64,000 nt of DNA, taken from the NCBI GenBank assembly GCA_025361565.1, contig JANYKN010000018.1:124001-188000 (forward strand). The letters are read 5' to 3'. The DNA is from Bacteroidota bacterium. Lineage in GTDB: Bacteria > Bacteroidota > Bacteroidia > Bacteroidales > NBLH01. The notes below the pieces were generated by a model. The model was not told the origin of the DNA. It saw only the letters and a program-made list of their open reading frames with translations, and did no database searches. This document shows positions 45,247 to 53,065 of this stretch, in pieces; position 1 is the stretch's first letter, and the number at the start of each line of letters is the position of its first letter. Both the position numbers and the translations under genes were made by a program.

Positions 45247-47642
45247 GGTTTTATTTCTGTTTCCACTACATCTCCATTACCGCCATTTCCGTTTATACCA
45301 TCTTCTTCGATCAAAATTAGTGGCTTTTCAAATGCTTTTCCCGAAACCGAATGTTTGATCGATAATAAAAGAGCAGGTAAAAAAATCATGTTTGAAAACA
45401 TGGAGATTAAAAGTGTTATAGAAACCAATAAACCAAGAGCCTGAGTTCCTCCAAACTTGGATAAGGTAAATATTCCAAAACCAAAAAACAATATCAAAGC
45501 AGTGTACACAATGCTTATCCCAATTTCGTGAAGCGCAAGTACTGCCGACTCCTGAATTTTGCCACCGGTAATAATCAGATCCTGTCTGTATTTTGCCAAT
45601 ACCCGAATGGCATTATCGACCGAAATACCAAAAGATATGCTGAAAACCAGAATGGTTGATGGTTTTAACGGAATATGAAAATATCCCATAACTGCAGCTG
45701 TGAGCAACAAGGGAACAAAATTGGGCACCAATGATATAATTATCATCCTCAACGAGGTAAACATAGTGGCCATAAAAATAGCAATCAAAATGATGGCCAA
45801 CAAAACGCTCGAAAACAAGTTTGAGACCATAAATGAAGTGCCCTGGTTAAAAACAATGCTGGACCCGGTTACTACCACATTATATTTTGTTGCAGGGAAT
45901 ATTTCCTGTGCTATTCTTGAAATTGTATCGATAAGTACTTTGTTTTTTGTTGTTCCAACATCGTTTAATCGATAACTTATACGTGTAATTTGCTGAGTAC
46001 TGTCAACAAACGATTTGATTACGTTGAAATTACTGTTCTCCTTTTGCTCAGGTAAATATGGAAAAATAAATGCCAGTTCCTGTTGCGATGGAAGTTTAAA
46101 CGCAGTTTCGCTGCCATTGTAATAAGCCTGACGTGCAAATTTTAATGCATCAACAATAGAATTTGGTTTTGATAAATCATGTACAGAAGAAAGCCTGTTG
46201 ATCAATTGATCCATTTTTTTAAGCGTGTTATACTGAAAAACACCTTTTTTCTTTTTGGTATCAATGGTAATTTCAAGCGGCATTACTCCACCAATATTAT
46301 TTTCGAGAAATTTTAAATCTTTATAAACCGGGTTGCTTTTGGGAATATCATCGATAATATAACTTTCGGTTTTTACCTTGGTAATTCCATAAGCACTAAT
46401 GATCATAAATAGAATAACTACTCCATAAACCAATTTACGTTTGTGCTCAACCAAATAAACTAGCTTTTCAACAAATCTGTTTATAAATTTATAGTCAAGG
46501 TGCTTGGTATGACGAGATTTTGGTGGAGCCAGAAAACTGAAAAAAATTGGGATAAGTGTAACGGACAAAAGCGATAATCCCATAATGTTGATGGAAGCTA
46601 CCACACCAAACTCAACCAAGAACCGGTTACCTGTTACTATAAATGCACCAAATCCAATTGCGGCAGTAACATTGGTTAAAAATGTTGCGGTTCCTACCCG
46701 GTGAATCATAATATACAATGATTTATATCTATCCCCTGATTTTCGATATTCGTTGTGGTACTTATTAAGTAAATATACACAGTTTGGAATACCAATTATG
46801 ATGATTAGAGGTGGAATCATTCCCGTAAGGATGGTTATTTTATAATCAAAGATTCCCATGGTGCCAACTGACCAAACAACACCAATCCCAACAATAAGCA
46901 TTGAAAAAAGAACGACTTTAAATGACCTGAAAAACAAATATAAAATCAAAGCCGTAACAAACATGGCCAGAAAAATAAACATAAAAAGTTCGCCACGGAT
47001 AAGTAGTGAAATTTTTGTTCTGGCATATGGCAAACCGGAATAATGAACTTCTGTATTATATTTTTTACTAAAACCGCCAGCAAGTTTATCAATATCGCTA
47101 ATCATTCCTTCGCGTGCTTTGCTATTGATAATATCTTTGTCCATGGTAAGAACCATCAGAACAGTGTGGGTTGAGTCATTATAAATCAATCCATTGTAAA
47201 ATGGCCTTTGTTTAAAAATGATAGCAAGACTATCCAGTTGTTGCTGTGTTTGAATTTCTTTCTCAAAAATAGGTTTTCCCTGGAACTTTTTGGTTTCCAT
47301 GTTTTTCACTATATCAACCGCATTGGAGATAGAAAGAACCTGCTTAATTCCATGAATCTTTTTCATCGAATCCTGCAATTTTTTCCAATCGTTGAATTTA
47401 TTTAACTGGAAAAAGTTGGAATCCTGAATACCGATAATGGTAAGATTTGCATCTTCGCCAAATACCTTTTTAAAGTTGGCAAATTCAATATAATACCTGT
47501 CGGTTTTTGGCAGTAATGAAACATAGTTGTAATCGAGGCTAACATCTTTTGCCTTATAAGCCATAAATGCAGTAATGGCTGCAATAATTATCAATATTGT
47601 AATCCTATAGTTCAGGATAATTCCGGCAAGTTTTTTCCACAT
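45243..47642 (-). CDS. RND/MMPL superfamily exporter
   Basis: 799 aa with two repeats of one TM helix plus a large periplasmic domain plus five TM helices (TM1 ~14-30, TM block ~220-375; TM ~408-425, block ~620-770). This is the single-chain MMPL/HpnN-like type, not the ~1000-aa AcrB drug pump type. Motifs such as GIPNCVYLLNKYHNEYR and SFGISVDNAIRVLAKYRQ mark the central TM helices. Related proteins export lipids or hopanoids; the overlap with a polyprenyl synthetase gene makes an isoprenoid-type lipid cargo a reasonable guess. Confidence 0.88.
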   Translation of the reverse strand: MWKKLAGIILNYRITILIIIAAITAFMAYKAKDVSLDYNYVSLLPKTDRYYIEFANFKKVFGEDANLTIIGIQDSNFFQLNKFNDWKKLQDSMKKIHGIKQVLSISNAVDIVKNMETKKFQGKPIFEKEIQTQQQLDSLAIIFKQRPFYNGLIYNDSTHTVLMVLTMDKDIINSKAREGMISDIDKLAGGFSKKYNTEVHYSGLPYARTKISLLIRGELFMFIFLAMFVTALILYLFFRSFKVVLFSMLIVGIGVVWSVGTMGIFDYKITILTGMIPPLIIIIGIPNCVYLLNKYHNEYRKSGDRYKSLYIMIHRVGTATFLTNVTAAIGFGAFIVTGNRFLVEFGVVASINIMGLSLLSVTLIPIFFSFLAPPKSRHTKHLDYKFINRFVEKLVYLVEHKRKLVYGVVILFMIISAYGITKVKTESYIIDDIPKSNPVYKDLKFLENNIGGVMPLEITIDTKKKKGVFQYNTLKKMDQLINRLSSVHDLSKPNSIVDALKFARQAYYNGSETAFKLPSQQELAFIFPYLPEQKENSNFNVIKSFVDSTQQITRISYRLNDVGTTKNKVLIDTISRIAQEIFPATKYNVVVTGSSIVFNQGTSFMVSNLFSSVLLAIILIAIFMATMFTSLRMIIISLVPNFVPLLLTAAVMGYFHIPLKPSTILVFSISFGISVDNAIRVLAKYRQDLIITGGKIQESAVLALHEIGISIVYTALILFFGFGIFTLSKFGGTQALGLLVSITLLISMFSNMIFLPALLLSIKHSVSGKAFEKPLILIEEDGINGNGGNGDVVETEIKP

Positions 47643-47849
47643 AATAAAAAATATAAATTTTTTAAAAACGGCTAAAGTAATAATAATTATTGTAACTAAT
47701 CAACACCCATATGCACACTATTAATCAGCTAATTAACCAAAGCTTCCTTGATAGTTAATCAAATCGATATAATCCATTAATTTGCAGATTAAAAATTAGA
47801 ATTTTTCCTTCTATTTTTACTGATGAATTTTCTTTTGATTAAAGACTAT

Positions 47850-48052
47850 CACTACTGACCGATAAATTATAAAGTCAGAATTAAAATATCAAAAAACATC
47901 TTTTAGAACATTAGTTATCAATCAATTAATATTTGGGCTAAAGCCCAATTCATACTATTTTATAAATTACCCCTGGCTTAAGCCAGGGGCTATTAAAATC
48001 ACGATGGCATTGGGCTTTAGCCCAAAACACTATTTTTTGTCGGTCAGTAGTG
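47850..48052. mobile_element. 203-bp MITE with TIRs, 9-bp target duplication and internal palindromes
   Basis: Ends CACTACTGACCGA (47850-47862) and TCGGTCAGTAGTG (48040-48052) are a perfect 13-bp inverted repeat. Immediately outside on both sides is AAAGACTAT (47841-47849 and 48053-48061), a 9-bp target-site duplication. Inside are TTGGGCTAAAGCCCAA (47933-47948), its exact reverse complement at 48010-48025, and the perfect palindrome CCCCTGGCTTAAGCCAGGGG (47970-47989). No coding capacity. The rest of the gap 47643-48210 is AT-rich. Confidence 0.88.
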
Positions 48053-48170
48053 AAAGACTATATTACTTTTTTATTAATAGGTTCTATCTTTCCATAAGAT
48101 AGAAACTCATGTCTTATTAGGAGCTTTAACATTTTTTCACAATTAAAATTCGAAGTTTCATTGGAATTGT

Positions 48171-48178
48171 TAAATTTG
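48171..48178 (+). promoter_or_regulatory. -7 element of the regulator gene
   Basis: TAAATTTG (TAnnTTTG), 32 nt before the ATG at 48211. No -33 match at normal spacing. Confidence 0.5.
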
Positions 48179-48210
48179 TATTTAACAGATAGATACAAGT
48201 AAAACATATA

Positions 48211-51054
48211 ATGAGAATATTTAAATTTATTTTACAAATATTTGTTATAGTGATTGTTGCAACTGCAATGAAGGCGCAATCCAATTTTGGTTTTGACCAA
48301 CTTCCTGTCCAAAATTATGGAAGGAACGATTATAAATCGGGCAATCAAAACTGGAGCATTGCACAGGACAAAAATGGAATTATTTATTCGGGCAACAACA
48401 ACGGACTTTTGGTGTTTAACGGCAACACATGGAAACTTTGCACACTTCCAAACCAAACAACCGTGCGATCGGTAGCCACGGATCAAAACGGAAGGATATA
48501 TGTTGGCTCTTTTGAAGAGTTTGGCTATTTTGAACCCGACGAATTTGGAGTGCTTCATTATGTATCTTTATCGGCTCTGCTAAAAAACTACGATTTCCAT
48601 AACGAAGAAATCTGGAAAATCATCATCCATAAAAATGCAGTTTATTTTCAATCATTTCTGGTAGTTTTCGAATATAGCAACAACAAAATCAAAACATTAT
48701 TACCGGGCGGCTTTGTTAATTGTTTTTCAAAAGTCGATGATCGGCTTATCCTTGCCGTTAATACCAAGGGTTTAATAGAACTTGATGGTAGCCACTTCAA
48801 AACTGTTTGTGAAAACTCTTTTTTCAAAGCTGAAGCCATTGCTTCTGTTCTTCCATTTGACAATAACAATTGGTTAATTGCCAGCTCGCAAAAAGGCGTT
48901 TATCTATACAACCAAAAGAATGGATTAACTAAATGGAAAACTGATTTACAGCTTTCTTTCGAACATGATCAGGTAAACAGGGGATTGGCTACAAATGATG
49001 GTAAAATTGTTCTTGGCACTATTTTAAATGGGGTTTATATATTAACAAAACAAGGCACACTGCTTCAGCACATCAACAAACAAAATGGGCTGCAAAACAA
49101 TACTGTGCTAGATTTATTCAACGATATCCATGGCGATGTTTGGGTAGGCCTTGACCGGGGAATCGACTTATTAATCCTTAATTCGGATATTTCTTTTTAC
49201 TATGATTTCTCGGGAAAAATTGGTTCTGTTTATGCCGTTCAAATAAAGAACAACAATTTATATATTGGCACCAATCAGGGTCTTTATTATAGCTCTTTGC
49301 CAAACAATATGGATAAACCCTACTTGCCCAACTTTAATCTAATCAATAATTCGCAAGGCCAGGTCTGGAATATTTTTGATGCCGGCAATCAACTTTTATG
49401 TGGTCACAACAAAGGAACTTTTGAAGTTGACAATGAACAATTTAATAATATTTCAGATGTTTCTGGTGGACTTTCGTATGAGACATTTAGTTATAAAAAC
49501 AAGGAATATCTATTGGGCTGCACTTATACAAAACTGGTTCTTTACGAGAAAAATGGCGGCAAGTGGCGGTTCAGAAATACGATTGAAGATTTTATGCACC
49601 CGATTAAACAAATTAAAATTGACTATTTGGGCAATATTTGGGCCAGCCATTTTGTAAAAGGACTCTTCCGGCTAAACCTCGATGATTCATTAAAAAGGAT
49701 TGAACATTTGGTTTTTTATGGTACAAAAAAAGGATTCAATTCTGATTACCAAATTATGGTAACAAGGCTGCAAAACAGAATTGTGTTTATAAATGATGGA
49801 AAATTGTTCACATACAACGATTTGCTTGATTCGATTATTCCATTTACTACCTTGGAAAAGCAATTAGGCATGAAACTCAGGATTAAATATATTACCCAGG
49901 CCAATGCCAATAGTTCCTGGATTATTTCCGATCAAGGAATTTTAAACCTGAGCATGGAAAAAGATACATGGAAACTCAAAAAATTATATCCATCCGATCT
50001 TTTTTACGATAAAGTGATTTCCGGTCAGGAATTCATTCTCCCTCTTGCCGGTGGCAACGCTATATTGGCACTTGACAACGGACTGGCTTATATTAAATCG
50101 GATACGATTGCAAATAAAGATTCGATTTTAAGTAAACCTTTATTTACAAGCATAATTTCAACTGGAGAATCAGAAATTCAATTGACCTTAAAGCAAAGCA
50201 ATGGCAATAATGTCCCTACTTTATCTTATTGGAACAATAATATGATTTTCCATTATTCATTTCCCTATTTTCGAAGTTCCAGTTATTTTTTGGCACAGCT
50301 GCAAGGCCTTGACAACAAATGGATCAAAACCGAAAGGCCCGAATATGAATACGACAGGCTTCCGCCGGGAAATTATACTTTTATACTAAAAGCTGTAAAT
50401 GCAAATGGAATAGTGTCGGAGCCCATTCAATGGTCATTTCATATAAAATCTCCGTGGTATTTGACCAAACTGGCCAAAGTTTTTTATTTGGCAATAGTAG
50501 TTGCTTTGATGCTGCTAATCCGCTATTATTACAGAAAAAGGTTAAAACAACAGACCAGAAAATTGAAAATTGAAAAAGAGAGAGAATTAATAAAAGTGAG
50601 GAATGAAAAGCTGGAAGCTGAAATCATGCACAAAAGCAAAGATTTGGCCAACACCACTTTTTCGATAATCAAAAAAAACGAAATGCTTTTGGAAATTCGC
50701 AAAATGCTCATGTATCAGCGAAGACAAAGCACTACCAGTCAATTTCCAAAACAGACCGGACTGATTAGGCTTTTGGACAAAAACATTTCGAACGAAGATG
50801 ACTGGAAAATATTTGAAAACAATTTTGAACAAGCGCACGAAGAATTTTTGAAAAGGATTAGGGAGAAATTTCCGGAACTCACGCCCAGTGATTTAAAGCT
50901 TTGTGCATACTTAAGGATGAACCTTTCCTCAAAAAAAATAGCGCTTTTATTGGGCATCACTATCCGTGGCGTAGAAAATCATCGATATAGGTTACGCAAA
51001 AAAATGGGGCTCGAACACGATTCCAACCTGATTGATTATTTAATGAAATTCTAA
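48211..51054 (+). CDS. membrane-bound propeller/Y_Y_Y sensor regulator with LuxR-type HTH
   Basis: 947 aa. Signal peptide (~1-22), periplasmic two-component-regulator-type beta-propeller (~25-650, repeats such as GDVWVGLDRGIDLL, IYVGSFEEFGYF), Y_Y_Y domain (~675-745, GLDNKWIKTERPEYEYDRLPPGNYTFILKA), one TM (~755-772), cytoplasmic coiled coil (~775-835) and a C-terminal LuxR/GerE-like HTH (~885-946, LTPSDLKLCAYLRMNLSSKKIALLLGI). No kinase or receiver domain: a one-component sensor that binds a glycan fragment outside and DNA inside. It precedes the SusC/D operon and is its probable regulator. Confidence 0.9.
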   Translation: MRIFKFILQIFVIVIVATAMKAQSNFGFDQLPVQNYGRNDYKSGNQNWSIAQDKNGIIYSGNNNGLLVFNGNTWKLCTLPNQTTVRSVATDQNGRIYVGSFEEFGYFEPDEFGVLHYVSLSALLKNYDFHNEEIWKIIIHKNAVYFQSFLVVFEYSNNKIKTLLPGGFVNCFSKVDDRLILAVNTKGLIELDGSHFKTVCENSFFKAEAIASVLPFDNNNWLIASSQKGVYLYNQKNGLTKWKTDLQLSFEHDQVNRGLATNDGKIVLGTILNGVYILTKQGTLLQHINKQNGLQNNTVLDLFNDIHGDVWVGLDRGIDLLILNSDISFYYDFSGKIGSVYAVQIKNNNLYIGTNQGLYYSSLPNNMDKPYLPNFNLINNSQGQVWNIFDAGNQLLCGHNKGTFEVDNEQFNNISDVSGGLSYETFSYKNKEYLLGCTYTKLVLYEKNGGKWRFRNTIEDFMHPIKQIKIDYLGNIWASHFVKGLFRLNLDDSLKRIEHLVFYGTKKGFNSDYQIMVTRLQNRIVFINDGKLFTYNDLLDSIIPFTTLEKQLGMKLRIKYITQANANSSWIISDQGILNLSMEKDTWKLKKLYPSDLFYDKVISGQEFILPLAGGNAILALDNGLAYIKSDTIANKDSILSKPLFTSIISTGESEIQLTLKQSNGNNVPTLSYWNNNMIFHYSFPYFRSSSYFLAQLQGLDNKWIKTERPEYEYDRLPPGNYTFILKAVNANGIVSEPIQWSFHIKSPWYLTKLAKVFYLAIVVALMLLIRYYYRKRLKQQTRKLKIEKERELIKVRNEKLEAEIMHKSKDLANTTFSIIKKNEMLLEIRKMLMYQRRQSTTSQFPKQTGLIRLLDKNISNEDDWKIFENNFEQAHEEFLKRIREKFPELTPSDLKLCAYLRMNLSSKKIALLLGITIRGVENHRYRLRKKMGLEHDSNLIDYLMKF

Positions 51055-51161
51055 GTAGAATAAAATTATCAAAATCACCGCTAGCCAAAGCGCCTGAGCT
51101 AATTTTTCAGCTTTGCTTAGCGAGGCTTGTTTGTACCAACAAAAGCTAAATTGTTGAAAAA

Positions 51162-51244
51162 GGCGAAACCTTTAAAAAAGGTTTCGCCTTTAGATGATTG
51201 CCAGCTAAAGTATCCTTTCAATTTTATCCTTTTATCATTCCAAC
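51162..51244 (+). repeat. 83-bp direct repeat, copy A, starting with a terminator hairpin
   Basis: Begins with stem GGCGAAACCTTT / AAAGGTTTCGCC and a T run, a good terminator for the regulator gene, and continues with ~50 bp (TTTAGATGATTGCCAGCTAA... to ATCATTCCAAC). A near-identical copy is at 52554-52636; only about five bases differ. The Y1 transposase unit begins at its last base. Confidence 0.85.
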
Positions 51245-51896
51245 CCCCGCTGCCGCACGAGTCCTCTCGTGTGGCTATGTAGAAAAGAAAGCCTATATTT
51301 GTTCCATGAGCAGAAATTATAAATTCCATAACCCGGAAGGAGTCTATTTTGTGAGCTTTGCAGTAGTTGAATGGTTAGATGTTTTTACCAGGAACGAATA
51401 TAAGAAAATCCTTATTGACAGTATTCACTTTTGTCAGAAGGAAAAAGGCATGGAAGTTTTTGCATGGTGTATAATGACAAACCATATGCATTTGATTTTC
51501 CGCAGTAATAATGGGCAGAAACCTGAATTGTTATTAGGTGATTTTAAGAGATTTACAAGCAAGGCAATAGTAAATGAGATAAAAGAGAACCCCAGGGAGA
51601 GTCGAAAAGAGTGGTTGTTGGAACAATTCATAAAAGCAGGTGCAGAATCATCAAATGTAAAACAATATCAATTTTGGAGACATGACAATAAACCTATTGA
51701 ATTATGGAGCAACAAGGTGATTTTTGAGAAAATAAATTATATACATAGTAATCCGGTTGAAGAAGGTTTGGTTTATAATCCACAAGATTATGTTTATAGT
51801 AGTGCAAGAGATTATGCAGGGGAAAAGGGGCTGATAAATGATGTGATTGTAGTTAGATAGTGATTGCCACACGATACAATCGTGCGGCAGCGGGGG
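51244..51896. mobile_element. REP-associated transposase unit with ~32-bp inverted palindromic ends
   Basis: Left end 51244-51275 (CCCCCGCTGCCGCACGA-GTCC-TCGTGTGGC) and right end 51866-51896 (GCCACACGAT-ACA-ATCGTGCGGCAGCGGGGG) are inverted copies, and each end is itself a hairpin. A single Y1 transposase gene fills the unit. This is the layout of a REP/RAYT system. Confidence 0.8.
51306..51860 (+). CDS. REP-associated tyrosine (Y1) transposase
   Basis: 184 aa. Metal-binding HUH motif in AWCIMTNHMHLIF; typical C-terminal region with KQYQFWRHDNKPIELWSNKVIFEKINYIHSNPVEEGLV, where the tyrosine in NYIHSNP is close to the catalytic position of the RAYT family. MSRNYKFHNPEGVYFVSFAVVEW is a standard start; the frame continues upstream to 51198 through the palindromic end, which I exclude. 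Full length and apparently intact; probably mobilises the hairpins at its borders. Confidence 0.9.
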   Translation: MSRNYKFHNPEGVYFVSFAVVEWLDVFTRNEYKKILIDSIHFCQKEKGMEVFAWCIMTNHMHLIFRSNNGQKPELLLGDFKRFTSKAIVNEIKENPRESRKEWLLEQFIKAGAESSNVKQYQFWRHDNKPIELWSNKVIFEKINYIHSNPVEEGLVYNPQDYVYSSARDYAGEKGLINDVIVVR

Positions 51897-51966
51897 AGTT
51901 AAATTCCAATAAGTCTTTAGTATATTGGTATCATGGGAAAATTAAATCAATTTAAAAAATAAAAAA

Positions 51967-52299
51967 ATGAAAAGACTATTTCAATATATTTTAGGGGTTG
52001 TTGCAATAATTGGTGTCAGTATTATATTATTTCGGTCTTATAAAGCAGGATTGAATTTCTGTAATTATGAAATGAATGGAAGAATTGATAGCATCAAAAT
52101 TGAAGAAAAAGGTTATTATTCTATTAGTATCAATAATGAATGGTATTATATCGGACCTTATGCTCTATATGAAGTATATAAGATATCAATTGGAGATTCA
52201 ATATCAAAAAAGAAAGACTGCTATAAAGTTTATTTGAAAAGGAATGGATTAACTTATGATTTGAGTATTGATGGAAAATTACCATGTAATTGCAATTGA
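51967..52299 (+). CDS. hypothetical small membrane-anchored protein
   Basis: 110 aa, not recognised. One N-terminal TM or signal anchor (~5-24, FQYILGVVAIIGVSIILF), then a small beta-rich domain (GRIDSIKIEEKGYYSISINNEWYYIGPYALYEVYKISIGDSISK) with cysteines at the end (LPCNCN). Lies in the accessory insert between the 83-bp direct repeats. Confidence 0.5.
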   Translation: MKRLFQYILGVVAIIGVSIILFRSYKAGLNFCNYEMNGRIDSIKIEEKGYYSISINNEWYYIGPYALYEVYKISIGDSISKKKDCYKVYLKRNGLTYDLSIDGKLPCNCN

Positions 52300-52467
52300 A
52301 ATCCCCACTGATCAAAGATGAAAAATTACCTCAGGCACACTCGACATTACGTACCTCTATGTAGCAATAAACAAAAGCTTCCATTAAATTGAGCCTTTTA
52401 GTTTTAAACAAAGAAAGTTCTCCGGTTGGTATTGCGGATGTAATTCTATCAAACCAATCCAACACCC

Positions 52468-52496
52468 AAAAAACCTGGCCACAAGCCGGGTTTTTT
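52468..52496 (+). terminator. orphan intrinsic terminator
   Basis: Stem AAAAAACCTGGC (52468-52479) / GCCGGGTTTTTT (52485-52496), one wobble pair, short loop. Good terminator, but no gene ends just before it; the 168 bases after the 110-aa gene show no other ORF. It may close that gene or be a remnant of one lost. Confidence 0.7.
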
Positions 52497-52553
52497 GTTC
52501 TAAAAGAATGGCTTTTCGGGTATCAATCAAAGGGGAGGTTAAGTTGCAGGAAA

Positions 52554-52636
52554 GACGAAACCTTTTAAAAAGGTTTCGCCTTTAGATGATTGCCAGCTAA
52601 AGTATCCTTTCAATTCTATCCCTTTATCATTCCAAC
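52554..52636 (+). repeat. 83-bp direct repeat, copy B
   Basis: Near-identical to 51162-51244, including the CGAAACCTTTT/AAAAGGTTTCG hairpin and the ATCATTCCAAC end. Here the hairpin follows no gene directly. The two copies bracket the transposase unit and the 110-aa gene. Confidence 0.85.
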
Positions 52637-53065
52637 ACCTAAAAGTAAAAGTCGCCCAGATTTAAAATTCTTAGGTGGAAGTTTGGAATACATAAAATCA
52701 ACTTTTACAATTAATACAAAAATCTACCAAGTAATTGTTAATTGTGAAACCGATTCTTGAAATTTAGATTGAAATATTTAAAATCCTGAAAACGTTTAAA
52801 GCGATATTTGTTTTTTTTCCTCATTTATTATTGAAATATTTTAACACTTCACACAATTATAAATTATTATCTTTTAAATATTTACAAAATAGAAGTGAAG
52901 AAAAAGTGAGGTAAAAAATTACTACATTTTAACATGGTGTAATTTTTATGTGGTTCAATTTTATGATATCATTTTAACAAGTTTTAACTTTCGATGGTAA
53001 AATAATATTATTAAAAAATAGCCCTGCAGGCTTATTATTTTCACAAAACCTAAATTCAATATAAT
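52637..53065 (+). other. AT-rich leader region of the susC operon
   Basis: About 430 bases before susC. No perfect TAnnTTTG; the nearest candidate is GATATTTG near 52803. A small hairpin TAGCC-CTGCA-GGCTTA stands ~45 nt before the susC ATG and may lie in the 5' leader. No gene seen. Confidence 0.35.

Noticed and set aside
53019-53040. Small hairpin before susC as a riboswitch
   Set aside because: Only five base pairs and no conserved aptamer features; noted as part of the leader only.
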